Shown here in pieces: positions 1 to 11,795 of a stretch of DNA of 64,000 bases; position 1 is the first letter of the stretch, and each line of letters begins with the position of its first letter. The notes under the pieces are model-generated. The model saw nothing but the letters and a program-made list of their open reading frames with translations. It did no database searches and was not told where the DNA came from. The translations under genes were made by a program, and so were the position numbers. The DNA is from Aricia agestis (Eukaryota; Arthropoda; Insecta; Lepidoptera; Lycaenidae): positions 4,843,501 to 4,907,500 of the forward strand of contig NC_056419.1 of the NCBI RefSeq assembly GCF_905147365.1, read 5' to 3'.

Positions 1-734
1 TACAAAAAGTCGCAACATACATCCACGGGTAGCGATCCAGTTAAATAATGGCCAAGACATTTCCGAAGTAATACAGTTTTTCCGCTGTCACGGACCGATC
101 GATGCTGTCCGTTTCCCGAATCCCGATGTTCCACGTTCAAAACCCGGCCTGTCAAAACTATTGCGTTCGGAAAACTGGCGTTTTGTTTTTTTTTTCTTCT
201 GAAATATGCTATGAACGCGAGTGTAAGTGTATGAAAGGCCATATTCAATTATTCACGTTAGGCCCGTTTCGATAGCTACGAGTATGATTGTCGACATGTT
301 TTGCCATCATATAAGTTTCTAGTATGCACCATCGACATTAATAATTAATGGGCAATTACTATTTGCTATGCATAGTACAATTACTATTTAAGAATTATCT
401 GGATTATAGATGTAATACGGAATACTTCAACTAGAAATGTGTGTTGTATGGAAAAACATTCGATGCAAAAACTAACCAAACTATAAGTTTAAAAGACGCA
501 AACAAATCCTGGACTTAAAAGTTATTATGTAATTTAATCAGATGAAACTAAACCATTGTGTTTGAATACCTATTGCCATTTAAGAGGCGATATTTCAAAT
601 GACCAATTCTAGCGTTTATAGACCAACTTAAGCCAGGTCAAAGATTAAGCTTAGTTTATTGGACAGCTGTAAACAATTTCCAAGATAAATATTGAACCTA
701 GAAATTGCGTCAGCTTCAGTGTTTAGGTTTCGAA
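1..734. other. AT-rich intergenic sequence, nothing recognised
   Basis: No gene-like ORF and no terminal repeat seen. A short T-rich run lies near 181-200. Confidence 0.5.
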
Positions 735-967
735 CAGTGGTACTCAACTTTTTTATTTGGGCCACAAACTTGCTTCGGTCTTGGTGTTACGGGCCGCGAT
801 TAACATTTAAAAAAAAGTTCATCAAAATAAATGTTTTAAAAGTGGAAAATTTTCACGACTTTCAAGACGACTTCACAATTATTTTCCGGTGGGCGTGAAT
901 TTCAAAATGGTATAACTTCACGCGGGCCACTGAAAAGTCCCGGCGGGCCGCAGGTTGAGTATTGCTG
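735..967 (+). mobile_element. hAT-type MITE, 233 bp (copy 1 of a pair)
   Basis: Begins CAGTGGTACTCAAC and ends GTTGAGTATTGCTG, which are imperfect terminal inverted repeats. It is flanked by an 8-bp target duplication with one mismatch (gtttcgaa / gtttagaa), as expected for hAT elements. The interior with its 'gggccgc' and 'gcgggcc' motifs matches the element at 63422-63663. The 68-residue ORF inside has no coding features. Confidence 0.75.
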
Positions 968-1188
968 GTTTAGAACATAGGCAAATAAACATAGGTCATT
1001 AAGATTGGTTAACGAGCTTTCTGATTTACTTACACTGTGTATTTAGTATTCCCTCCTAGACGCGAGACGAAATTCAATCTTCAACCCCTACGACCCGAAA
1101 ATATTTAACAAATTCGAGTAACTCAGTTTTAAGCCCCTAGTGGGCTGATTAATATACCTATGACTGCTATACAATGTACATGCTTGAC

Positions 1189-1388
1189 GCCTACGTGGTC
1201 CTGAGTTTTAGAGCGTAGCTCTTGACTCGGAGGTCGTGGGTTCGATTCCCGCGTTGGAAACGTATTATTTCCAAGTTTGGTTAGGACAATGGAGGCTGAT
1301 CACCAGATTGTCTGACAAGTAAGACGATCCATGCGTCGGATGACTGATCTCTTGCCACTTGCCAGTCGTGTCGGTCTTCTGTCTATAG
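1189..1388 (+). mobile_element. SINE-1 copy, truncated tRNA-derived SINE
   Basis: Starts with a tRNA-like head (GCCTACGTGGTC, then a B box at ggttcgattcccgcg). It continues with the 'ttggaaacgtattatttcc' body shared with the copies at 2540, 29767, 39642, 40968, 42009 and 54091. It stops early, at about 'cggtcttctgtctata'. Confidence 0.8.
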
Positions 1389-1429
1389 CACGCAAACTAG
1401 ATACTTCTTTATATGGAAACTCTAAGAAA

Positions 1430-1620
1430 GCAGGCCATTTAGCCGAAACTTTTTCATTTTCGCTTCGTTATAGAATCGCCGATCAAAATGTATGGAATTG
1501 ACATCAGAAGAGTCGAACGTCAACGTCATATTAACGAACGCTTATGTCAATTCCATACATTTTCATCGGCGATTCTATAACGAAGCGAAAACGAAAAGAT
1601 TTTGGCTCACCCCCCAGGGT
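1430..1620. mobile_element. Snap-back MITE, family M1 copy 1
   Basis: Arms of about 48 bp (1457-1504 against 1544-1591) contain TCGCCGATCAAAATG and TATGGAATTGACAT on one side and their complements on the other. Weaker pairing extends outward to about 1430 and 1620. The same arms recur at 35001-35182, inside the Toll 3' UTR. The 107-residue ORF at 1492-1815 runs through the element and is not a gene. Confidence 0.75.
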
Positions 1621-1989
1621 GCCAAATTGATTTTTGCATGTTTCAAGTCGATTGGAGTACATGTTGTAACGATAGTGTTAAAACGGGTAATAAAAAACGT
1701 GTATGTAATTCATATCACACACTTCGTTTCCATACAAAGCCATACATTACATCATACAGCCGTTAAGGCTCTGTCACAGGTGGCACTGAATGCTAAGCGT
1801 ATAACGGGCGATTGACATGTGTCCGTGTGTTGATTTAATGGCCAAGTTTTATCGTGTCCATCGAACAATCGTGTTTGAACAATTAACAATCGTATTTTTA
1901 ATCGACTACGACGAAAAAGGAAGTGTAGTGTATGTATGTTTGGTCCACCGCAAAAATGTTACGCACGGCGAAAAAAAGAAAGTGTAATA

Positions 1990-2220
1990 GCTATGTCCAC
2001 ACTGTGCACTTTTATCTTCAATTTTCGTCATCAACTTTCATATTGGCGCATTCAATAATTGAATGCGTCAAGGAACGCAACGACAAAATTGTCATTTTTG
2101 AAGTTTTGGATATGGTCAGAAGGCATGCGTCGCGGGCATGCCTCACGTTCGCTGTTGACTGCGCTATAACGTATGCCCTTGACGAACAGAAAAAGGCACA
2201 GTGTAGACAAATGTCGTATG
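1990..2220. mobile_element. Hairpin MITE with CACTGTGC ends
   Basis: The left end near 1998 (tatgtccacactgtgcac) is matched by the complement of the right end near 2196-2219 (ggcacagtgtagacaaatg). The interior holds the palindromes CGCATTCAATAATTGAATGCG and GGCATGCGTCGCGGGCATGCC. The ORF at 1932-2261 is a by-product. Confidence 0.6.
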
Positions 2221-2539
2221 ATCTGTTATTGGCTTTGGCTGTGAATTTTATGATAAACTAAATAGATTTTTAACTAGGAGTTTATACCGTACTTGAAAAG
2301 ACCTACGTTAGATGGTGTTGAAGTAAGCAATAATTATTTAAACGAGCGTAACAACTTAACAAGTAACATCACCACGCCAAATACAACATACTACATACTT
2401 ACTATAGTATAAGTAATAATAATAAAACTGATTACATTTGGTAAAGGTGTTGAAATGTTTTTAATTCTTTAGTTTTGTTTGTATTGTTCAGCAAATAAAG
2501 TTTATTTCTTTATATCTTTCTAATATAATATTCAAAAAC

Positions 2540-2896
2540 GCCTCCGTGGTCTAGTGGTATAGAGCGCTGCTCTTAACTCGGAGGTCGTGGGTTCGATTCC
2601 CGCGTTGGAAACATGCTATTTCCAAGTTTGGTTAGGACAATGCAGGCTGATCACCTGATTGTCTGACAAGTAAGATGATCCATGCGTCGGATGGGCATGT
2701 AAAAAGTCGGTCCTGCGCCTGATCTCTCGCCGGTCGTGTCAATCTTCCGTCCCACTGGGTTATGAGAGTAAAGGAATAGAGAGTGCTCTTGTGTGCTGCG
2801 CACACACTTGGGCACTATAAAATTACTCCTGCGTAGCTGGCCTGGTTTCAATGAAACCGGCCACCGTCACCGAAACCGGTGTGGGAGCCATTATAT
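2540..2896 (+). mobile_element. SINE-1, full-length copy
   Basis: Complete element of about 357 bp: tRNA-like head (GCCTCCGTGGTCTAGTGGT, then the B box ggttcgattcccgcg), central body ('ggttaggacaatgcaggctg'), and a 3' part 'gaaaccggtgtgggagc' before a short TA-rich tail. Nearly identical to the copy at 29767-30138, which suggests fairly recent activity. The minus-strand 66-residue ORF is repeated in each copy and is spurious. Confidence 0.88.
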
Positions 2897-3714
2897 TCAA
2901 AAGGAATTATTGTAAAAACCTCTGTAAATACTTGAATGTTCTAAATTAAAATTTCAAGAGGAAATTTCAGAGCAACGGAATTTAAGCATCTCAATTATTT
3001 TAAACAAATAGAACAAATTTAATTTAACCAAAGATTGAAACAAATAAATTAGGGTTTATTTCACTCGGTATCTATAACCATCTTACAATTTCCCAGCATA
3101 AGAAATTACTTTTATAGCTTCATTCATTTTCAACATATAAAAACTTATCTTTATAGTTGAAGACGTAAGCAGATGAACTGTATAACTAACAATTTTAAAA
3201 TTTTCATTTCTTATGCAGAAATAGAGAATTTAGGACTGTGGAAATGATTTGAAATAAAAATAAATGTGGATTTTATTTTTTATGTATAACCAGATGCTAA
3301 AGCCAGCCAGCTAAATTATAAAGTAGGTAAGTAACAAGATTTGTTCAAATTATAAGGGGAAAATAAGCAATAATTGTCCTTATAGGTATTATAAAAATAT
3401 GTTACTTAGGTATACACTTCATCCGCTAACGTCTTTGGTTCTCTTAATTTAGAATTTTCCACAACTTTTTATCATAAGACGTAAAAATCTGAATATGTAT
3501 TTATATTTAAAAATAAAATAATTCATAGAGATAAAGATTTTATTACAAAACATCTTAAGGCTTATTTTATTACTAGAATTAGTTAATATTATTTTTACAA
3601 CTCAATTTATAGGTATAATTTTATTTCATTGCTTGAACATAAAATCACATATTATTTTTACAGCTCTATCTAAATAAAATTTTAATCTGTTCTCTACAAG
3701 CATTAAGTGATGCA
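2897..3714. other. Intergenic; one diffuse repeat
   Basis: The stretch 3310-3440 ('caagatttgttcaaattataa ...' to 'cacttcatcc') is similar to 5915-6000, so it is one copy of an unclassified two-copy repeat. The rest is plain AT-rich sequence. Confidence 0.4.
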
Positions 3715-3890
3715 GCGAAGCGGGCGAATATTGTTAAACTTAATTTTCATTCACAAGAGAACCGTACATTTTTCCGGGTTAAAAAGTATCCTATGTCATT
3801 TCCCGGAACTTAATAAGTCCATACTAAATTTCAGCAAAATCGGTTCAGATAGAGCTCTACCACTAACCACCTACCAATCGACCATAAACA
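3715..3890 (-). mobile_element. Helitron-like repeat fragment
   Basis: Read on the minus strand it carries the phrases found in the CTAG-ending repeats at 22659 and 45995: a 'gaaccgattt'-type motif, then 'cccgggaaa', then 'atactttttaacccgg'. It is degraded and lacks both ends. The 80-residue ORF here is repeat sequence. Confidence 0.5.
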
Positions 3891-5430
3891 TGCTTTCTTT
3901 CTTACCTTCCTCTCTCTCTTTTTCTGTTTCTCTGCTTTTTTATTTCTAGAAGTGCTAGAAGTGAAATTATTAGCAATCTATCGGAACATTTCCGAAATTC
4001 CGTGAACGGAAATACGATGATATGGAAAATCCGCCCCACGCAAGCCTTAAGCCACCGGAGAGCCATTGGTCCAAGCCAGTTATAATTCAAGCCAACTTGA
4101 TATAAACACTCCTTTACCCATACAGGCAATTCTAAACCCTACACCGAAGTCACTAAGAGTTAAAATCCTATAAATCGATTAAAACTTCATTGAAAGGCTT
4201 TTGCACCCAGGTTTTGCTGGAATGCCATAGCGAAAAGCATTCCTAAACTCGTAAAAAACTTGGATGAGTATCAAAGTATTTCATCCTTAACCCTTTATGC
4301 TAAGGTTCAAGTTTTTATAACTTGATGAGCATGTTGCAACTAAGTTTAGTTACGAACTTTGTTGTTATGTAACGTTAACTTAAATGTTATCTTGACAATA
4401 ATGACATTGATGTAAAATAGATGATTGAATAAAACTAATGTTTTGTAATTTGTTTAGCGCATGAGCATGAATGGTGATATAAATAACCGATTTAAAAAAT
4501 CAGTTGTTAAGTATACATATTAAAATTGCCCAATTTTTTAAATGACATCAACATTCACGCCAAGGATATACTTTATAAAGATATATAAAGATTGGTGCGT
4601 AGAAATATACCAATAATTTTCAACAAAAATGTCAATGGATCAACATGGATTTGTTTGTAATTATAGCTTTGAGTAAAGCTATAATTACATAAGGTTACAT
4701 TCTCACAATTTTACTTCCCCGTTTAAGATTTCACCTATCACTAGAGAAACTCGAACGGCCTTATCTTCATGATATATTCAATATTTTCTCTACACTACTC
4801 AACATAGTTTAATATTAATTTGGAGAGGTTTAATCTTATCAGTGGCGCCAACGTAACATAAAAAGCTTGTTACGTTGAGTAAGTGAGGCAGAAACTTGCG
4901 GGACCAGTTGACTGGTCTAAGTGACTTGTGCCGCAGATACATATTCTAGTAGACGGCACTGTAAGTTGTAACAAGTCCATAAGTCCTAACCATAAGTTGT
5001 ACGTATATTCTATCTGTGAATGATCCTTTAATTACCACTTTAAATATAATCCATAACAAGTTATGACTAAATATATTTTATTTGCTAATTATTCTTGCTT
5101 AATCTATTACAATCAAGCATGAATCTGATCATTTCACTTCTACAATGTCGATATGCGTCCGGGCGTTTTCCCAACCGAACCGAAAACTTTACGAACTACA
5201 ATTTCGTAAAAATAATCAAATTATTTTAAATACCAATTTTTATGTACCAAGATATATTATGCGGCATCCCCACGAACATATATCTGTGGCACCTTCAATT
5301 AAGGGTAATCATATACACTTGCATGACTTGTGGCTTCCACCGGACTTCCACTGGGAGCATTTGTAACTCGTCTATACACACACATCTACATACACACACT
5401 AGTCTATATTATATTATTATACACACTCAT
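3891..5430. other. Intergenic, nothing recognised
   Basis: AT-rich sequence without a supported gene or terminal repeat. 'cagtggcgccaacgtaac' at about 4842 resembles a hAT end, but I found no matching partner. Confidence 0.4.
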
Positions 5431-5560
5431 GTACAGGGTGTAACAAAAGAAAGTGATAAAACTTTAGGGTGTGTATATTGTGTCTTTTATATTATAGAGT
5501 GCACTGTAAAAGTGCGGAGCTAAAATTTTACCTTTTTAAAAATTATTACTTTGCTTTGTG
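5431..5560 (+). repeat. Unclassified dispersed repeat R, copy 1
   Basis: Starts 'acagggtgtaacaaaa' and continues 'agtgataaaactttagggtg' and 'cactgtaaaagtg'. Related copies lie at 7485, 20035, 24655 and 47541. No terminal inverted repeat or poly-A tail was seen, so I leave the class open. Confidence 0.6.
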
Positions 5561-7080
5561 ACACCATGTATACGCACTCGTCTATACACACATAACTTAT
5601 TTATACACTACATCAATTCATAAACCTATAGGCCAGTCCACCCACATTCTTATTACAAAGTTACTTATAGAAAAGTATTTCATTCATAATGTAATTTGAA
5701 TGTGAAGTTTAAATGTTTCATACATAATGTAGAGAAGCTAGAGTTTCAACTTTCAATAGATATATTTATTGTTCTGCTATAAAGGTCTTTCTGACGTTGG
5801 GCCATGGTTGATGACCGATGATTGCCAACGTAGTTCAAGAGCAGCTAAAGACGAATGTGCCCCTGGCCCCTGCACATAATATACATAATATTATTTAAGA
5901 TGAGGTCGGTAAATTACAAGGTTTGTTCAAATTATAAGAGCAAAAATGAGTAATTTTCCTTATATTACAAAAATGTAAGTAGCCCACTTCATCCTCTCAT
6001 GTGAAGACATTATGGTTTTAGTTACTGCAACCTTTTTTTTGTAACCCATATTATTATAAATTGTAATACACTTGATTACAGATAGAGGAAAAGGATATAT
6101 TTAACCACATAAGCTGACCGCATTCAAAAATAGCGTATAAAAATAGGTCGGCGTTGGGTCGACCTTCTGCCGGATATCAGGATTGGTACCAAATCCGGGT
6201 ACCACCTTTGGTCCCTAATACCGACGTCATAAGGTTCAAGTTGGTACCAAAGATTCTTCGAGGGTTTTCATTTACAAGCGTTTTCTTTACAGCGTTTTTA
6301 CGACCGAAGCTTTTTCTTACGGGGAAATCTAACGTTACAATATAAGTTATTTTGTTTTAACGAAATTAGTATAAAGTTTTAACAATATTGTGTCTATCTT
6401 AATTTAGGAATAAGAACAGGTTATTCTTAATTAATTTTCTAATATTCCTGTCTACGGCCAAGCAAAGAAGAGCATAATTGACTATCGCAGTAAGTACATA
6501 ATAATATACTATCGACGGTTAAAAGGAAATAGGGTATAAGCGCCAAAAAGTGAAATGTTCAGGAGAGTCCTTTAAAGTTTTGAGTTTAAGAAAAACTGAC
6601 GTATCTCTGTTATTTATTGACGTATCGTGATAATTTAAACAGTTATAAAATGATAAGAAAATGGGCCTCTTACTGGTATTGTTAGTTTTAATGATTTGAA
6701 ATGAAAGATTACTTTAAAATTTTGAATGAGGTAATATGGCATAAGAGACAAATGACAAAAAAATATTAGTCTAAACAACATTCTGATTTCTTACATCGCA
6801 TAGTAAAAGGGTATACGAGACTAGACGATTCAGTAAGTGTTATAGGAAAAGAAGGATAACGACTTTTTACAGTGATCGTTTATTAGTTAATAGAACAGAA
6901 CAGTAGACTTTCACAAAAACTAGAATAGGCATGATGACTATTTTTTTTTCTTATCGGTAATTGAAGGACACTTAAAAAATAGAAACATCGTTGAAAGAAT
7001 GACTCTGATAGCTTAAAAATTCACCAAGATATGACAATTCAAATATCTCATAAAAAAGACCTGCCCGGAACGCTCCATAC
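5561..7080. other. Intergenic; one diffuse repeat
   Basis: Contains the second copy (about 5915-6000) of the repeat at 3310-3440. The minus-strand 114-residue ORF at 6972-7316 is AT-driven and hydrophobic, and crosses the palindrome at 7090. I do not accept it as a gene. Confidence 0.4.
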
Positions 7081-7089
7081 AAAGTGCTG

Positions 7090-7113
7090 CGAAAGACTGA
7101 CGTCAGTCTTTCG
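7090..7113. repeat. Perfect 24-bp palindrome centred on TGACGTCA
   Basis: CGAAAGACTGAC is followed directly by its exact complement. The centre is a consensus CRE/ATF site. It is probably the core of an older hairpin repeat, because no gene is near. Confidence 0.7.
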
Positions 7114-7484
7114 TAGTTTGTACGCATCGGGAGACAACTTTGTTCGACAGGTATATTAAATATTGCGTTTATGAAAGTTGTTTCATAACAAAAGTTGCTT
7201 TTAATTGCAAAAGTTATCGAATTGTATACAAATATTAAGAAATTTAATAGAAAAAAAATTCGACTTGAATATCCAACTTTAAAGGCGCATAACAAAAAAA
7301 ATACAAATGCTATCAAGCTGAAATTTTGGGAACACTTATTTTTACCATGATTTCTTTATTTTATTAACAAAATTCGCTAATATTTGACCTTGTCATCATC
7401 TCTATTATAACACTTAAGTGACACACATGTGACACACAATATCGTTTGAAAGTGAAGGAAAAAAAGAATAATCAACATCTGGCG

Positions 7485-7835
7485 ACTGGTACTGTAAAAG
7501 GTACTCTAGGTAAAGTGTACTGTAAAAGGTACTCTTTCAGCGCTGTTACTTTCACAATTAACTCTCTACGAGGAACGCGTACGCACCCTAAAGCAGGGGT
7601 GGTCAACCGGTCGATCGCGAGTCGCGACTGTTAGCCCAGTCGATCGTGGCCAGGAAAAAATAGACATAAATAATTAGACCAGACTGCGCAATTACCAATA
7701 AGCTAAACTATGCTGTTTCATTTAAGATTTCAAGAAGTATGTACTTGGTAGATCGCACAGGGTTTCATTAGAAAACAGTAGATCTTAGGTCTAATCAAGT
7801 TGGCCACCTCTGCCCTAAAGTATTGTCACCTTGTA
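7485..7835 (-). repeat. Repeat R copy 2, split by a hAT MITE
   Basis: Minus-strand copy of the repeat at 47541: 'cagcgctgttactttcac', 'aactctctacgaggaac', then 'caccctaaag'. It is interrupted at 7594 and resumes at 7813 with 'ccctaaagtattgtcacc'. Confidence 0.65.
7594..7812 (+). mobile_element. hAT MITE, 219 bp, intact
   Basis: Ends CAGGGGTGGTCAAC and GTTGGCCACCTCTG form a 14-bp inverted repeat with two mismatches. It is flanked by a perfect 8-bp target duplication CCCTAAAG (7586-7593 and 7813-7820). The unoccupied paralogues of repeat R confirm the original site. It carries no transposase and so must have been moved in trans. Confidence 0.9.
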
Positions 7836-7844
7836 TAGGGCGTA

Positions 7845-8033
7845 ATGGCTGGTTTACATGTATTAATTAGATAAGTAGTCAACCAAATTTTAACTTATGA
7901 CTTTATAAGTTGATAGTTTATACTTACTTAACTTTTGAACTTGCTACTTGCTACTAAATTTTGTGTTTACATGCAATTTATAACTTAAAATTAAGTTAAC
8001 TACTTATCAACTTAATACGTGTAAACCAGCCAT
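7845..8033. mobile_element. TA-target MITE, 189 bp
   Basis: Inverted repeats ATGGCTGGTTTACAYGTATT at both ends, continuing less perfectly to the centre. TA dinucleotides on both sides fit a Tc1/mariner-type target duplication. The interior is made of 'aagtt/aactt' repeats. Confidence 0.8.
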
Positions 8034-8169
8034 TAGTGTATCTATATATTAATATACAGCATCGATGTCATATTATATCGATGACTGCTAAACAGTACAC
8101 GTCTGTGGCACGAGCGTCCTCTTCGCGGGAACCCCGGGTCCCGGGATTCCCGGGAATTGCAGCTACGTT

Positions 8170-8233
8170 ACGCGAATTATGAATATCACATTCATAATTC
8201 GCGAATTATGAATATCACATTCATAATTCGCGT
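8170..8233. repeat. Tandem double stem-loop, 64 bp
   Basis: Two head-to-tail 29-bp units, each a hairpin with GCGAATTATGAAT arms and a 5-nt loop, bounded by ACGCG and CGCGT. It abuts the MITE fragment at 8234. Confidence 0.85.
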
Positions 8234-8360
8234 AAGGCCGCGCTACACCGGAATGGCAGCGGCGAGGCGAGCAGTTTCAGTGTCATACGATTTTAAACTT
8301 TATCTTCATTATTGTAATACCAGTAACGCTTGAGAAGTCTACGGCCGCCCGTGGCCGCTC
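8234..8360 (+). mobile_element. MITE family M2, right end missing
   Basis: Begins 'aaggccgcgctacaccgg' then 'aatggcagcggcgagg', matching the complete element at 56466-56619. The body 'tcagtgtcatacgatttt' is conserved, but the terminal complement is absent. Confidence 0.65.
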
Positions 8361-8961
8361 GTGTCTGCATTACTTGAATGCAATATGCATATTCAAGATA
8401 TGTATTATGTATGCATTAATTTTATTATCACATGAAATTAAAATAAATTATATATTTAAGGGTAGGGGTATCTTATACAAAAAACCCAACTTTCAGCCTA
8501 TTTTTGCTCCATTGTGGCAAAGACTTTGTAGTACGGAACCCTTCGTGCGCGAGTCTAACCCGCACTTAACCGATTTTTATTGGGTATTAGATATGTTACT
8601 TACAATTACTTAACCTTATTTATCGAATTCTCAGACACATTAATGACATTAAATATATAACTAAGTACTAACGGTCCTGTACTAGGAATCCATGAATGAG
8701 ATGGTTGAATGCGAGGAAAATTACTATGTTGCTCTTACAAGGTACGTTATAAATAACTGTATGAGACATACGTTATATTTTAAACGTGAAAAGCAAAGTT
8801 GTACATTATATTATTATACCAAGCGTTCGTTATTTTTCTTAAAAACTCATAAACCTTTACTAATATCATAAAGCTAAGTATTTTATTTGAAGGCTCACCA
8901 AATACTAGACGGTTTTTAATGTAGTTTTGCACAGATATAGAGACTATTTAAAAAAGAAGTT
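8361..8961. other. Intergenic; one short repeat fragment
   Basis: About 8530-8575 ('gtacggaacccttcgtgc') is a minus-strand scrap of the repeat at 25624-26075. Nothing else recognised. Confidence 0.4.
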
Positions 8962-9003
8962 TATGTCTCTCCCTGTGGTCTACCACAGGGAAGGACATAA
9001 ACT
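8962..9003. repeat. Imperfect 42-bp hairpin
   Basis: 'agtttatgtc' plus 'tccctgtgg' pair with 'ccacaggga' plus 'gacataaact' around a TCTA loop and a small internal loop. It looks like a short pre-miRNA-type stem, but sits in sequence like the Helitron-type repeats and may only be a repeat junction. Confidence 0.5.
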
Positions 9004-10529
9004 ACTTTTTTACGGGAAAATATACAGTTCCTTCCCATTATGTCGCGGAGCAGCGCGGAACGTCCAGTATGATAATTAATAACATAATGCCATAAAACTT
9101 TGTATTATTTTACTAAATTAAGCACATTTGACGCATAAAAACCCCAATCCTAATAGAAAAGGGAAAACTTGGGCGCTTAATATGAAAACTTTGGAATCGC
9201 AGCGCCGAAAATTGAAGCAGTGGAAATGGAAAAATATCTAACACTTTTGAAAGAATAAACTTGACGACGGATCCGCCAACTCTTAATGAAATCTTTTATA
9301 GCTGAAGTGCGAACTCGGTCCGAAATTTTATTATTACTTTCGCCTTTTTTGCAGTCACCTGCTGCCGTTTTTATACGGAATTTAAAGCGCACCACACTTT
9401 TGGCGGGAATCGCGCGGTTTCGCGATGTTCGATCGGCTCCACACTTAATTTTAAATTTGTATCATCCCACAAAAAATCACGTATTGAGTTATGAATACAG
9501 TTATGTTCTTTAAATCATTTAGAACAAGCCTGCATTCATAATTTAACAAAATTAACCTTTGTGGGTTAATACACAAAATATGCTAACAGTGACCACAATA
9601 TTTGAATGGTGGACCTTTTGCAATGACACACCGGCCGCACTTACGCGATTTGCAGGAAGTATGAAGATACCTTTAGTTAATTAATTACTAAGTAATACTA
9701 TATCATTAAAAGTTATAAGAAAATATAATAATTTAGCTAAACCTATTTTGCATCAATCCCTTTCTATAGTCTACTCTACAACTATGTCGAATTTCATCTA
9801 AATATATCAATTATTTATCAGTCTGGACGTAGTTTCGAAAAAAAGAAACTATACTTAAGTAAAATCTTTTATCTTTTTTCTATATTTCATATATACGAGT
9901 ATTTTATAGTTGGAAACTATAATTTAGTTTTCTTCCATTAATAATGCTATAAAAATATAAATTTTCTTATAGTTATATCTTGATCTAAACTACGTAGACA
10001 AAGCGAGATTTATTCCCTTAATGTGTCGGTTTTAATTAATTTTAAAGGTACATTGGCCAGGAGATAAGGGCTTTTCCGGTTTTACAAATTTGGACCTTCG
10101 CGCCCTTTGTGAGGGAATTTATGGCCCAACTACGATTTCCGCATCGGATAATGGATTTTGGGAGCCCTTTATCACCGAAATAATGGTATTCCAACCAAAA
10201 TAGTTTCTAGAAATTAAATAAAAATCATTGCAATTTTTAGTTCCATTTTCAAAGATACTACTTAGTTAACCTAGCAAGAATTCCCTTAGCTCATAGCTGT
10301 ACCGCGCTGAAATACAGAAACATAAATACTGAATCCCGTCTGTTTACATTTATTTGGAAATCAAAAGTTTCTAAAACTTTGTAACTGAAGTTTATCTATT
10401 CCATGCCTTTTGAAAACAACATTAAAATATTAACCAATTGCCAACACTGTTGAAAAGATAATTCCCTGTCTATATATAAGATAGAAACACTAGTACGAGT
10501 ACGGTAGTAAATAAAGTATAATATAGCCA
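9004..10529. other. Intergenic, nothing recognised
   Basis: Two overlapping antisense ORFs of 72-75 residues near 9177-9513 have no recognisable features. No terminal repeats seen. Confidence 0.4.
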
Positions 10530-10572
10530 TGCTGGGGAGGAACAACAACATCCGCCTAGTATGGGTCCCGGG
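10530..10572 (+). pseudogene. LINE fragment, 5' side of an RNase H region
   Basis: The short frame reads NNNIRLVWVPG just before the hAT insertion. This is the start of the RNase H motif that continues at 11796. It is part of an R1/jockey-like non-LTR retrotransposon remnant. Confidence 0.7.
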
Positions 10573-11795
10573 TAGTGTCCGACCGAAGGTCTATTTTTGG
10601 CCGAAGCCGAAGCCGATTAATCGGCAATCGCTACAACCTTCGGCCGAAGCCGAAGGTTTATAATCTTAATCGCTCGACTCTCAGTAATTAATTTTTAACC
10701 GACTTAAAAAATGGAGGTTATCAATTCGACGCGTATGTAAGTAATATTTCCAGAACTGCCCAATTTTCGTATATGTTAGTCTGTAATCTGTATCAGCGTC
10801 TGAACAAATGTGCCAAATTACAAGTGTATGTATGTATGTATGTTTTATGTTTATGTTCGCATATCTCTGGAACTACCATTCTGATTTCAGTTAGTAATTC
10901 TTTTTTCGTTGTACTAAGTATTGTTCAACTTAGGGAATAATGCAATGTTTCATTAAAATCGGTTCGGTAGTTTTGGAGATACGGAGTTTAATTGCGCTTA
11001 TACGCTTAGCGATTTAGAGATGGTAATAAAAGTTTGTGATTTCGTGATTTACTTATTAAGTAAGTACTTTTTAATTTGTGGATTACAAATAATTAATTAA
11101 GTTTAAGGAAAGACTCAAATGTGTAGTTCGAAAACGGATGAGAATTCGGAAAAAGTGTATAGAATCAAAATTATAGAGAATTTAATAAGTTATTTTTCAT
11201 CGTAGAATGTTTTTTTACTACAACGCATCGTTTTTTAGCCAAAAACCAAAAATTGAGACTTTTTTCACTCTCCCCTCACTCCAGCTCACCTCCTAGGCTT
11301 CAGGACTTTTAGTATCTTTTGTCCCTAACCACCCTGAATAAGTTCCAGCTGAAATATCTTAGGTTCCCGCTCACGCATTCTACAACTACTTTATTGACTG
11401 AACTATTGTAAAAAAAATAATTTCTTTATTATTTCACAAATAACAACAATTAGACTAATCAATCAGTCTCTGTTTTACTCGACTAGGCCAATACTTGAGT
11501 AATAAATAAAATAAACAATACTAACTTCTAACTTCTTAATAAATAATTAAATCATTTATTAAGAAGTTAGTGTTTGTTTATTGTATTTAACAGTGACTCC
11601 CAGTGACCTCTGCATACACGACCGGTCCGTCGCTCTCTCACGACTCACTCAGTCTTTGGTTCAATTTCGACGGTTGCTCGGACCTTCGGCAAAGCCTTCG
11701 GCCTAAAATCCGGCCGAAGCCGAAGGTTTCGCCGAAGATGTCTTTTTTTGGCCGAAGGCGGCCGAAGCCGAAGCCGAAGCTTCGGTCGGACACTA
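10573..11795. mobile_element. hAT element, 1,223 bp, non-autonomous
   Basis: Perfect 16-bp inverted ends TAGTGTCCGACCGAAG, flanked by a perfect 8-bp duplication GTCCCGGG (10565-10572 and 11796-11803). Both subterminal regions carry many GGCCGAAG/CCGAAG repeats. The interior has no transposase. It includes an 'aaccgactt'-type repeat (about 10690-10830) and a long AT-rich hairpin (about 11503-11590). The insertion splits a LINE RNase H frame. Confidence 0.9.

Noticed and set aside
1492..1815. 107-residue ORF
   Set aside because: Its first third is the arm and loop of the M1 MITE; no recognisable domain.
1932..2261. 109-residue ORF
   Set aside because: It spans a hairpin MITE, so the frame is fortuitous.
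6972..7316. 114-residue hydrophobic ORF, minus strand
   Set aside because: AT-rich sequence gives Phe/Leu/Ile-rich frames by chance, and it crosses a palindromic repeat. No start context or homology recognised.
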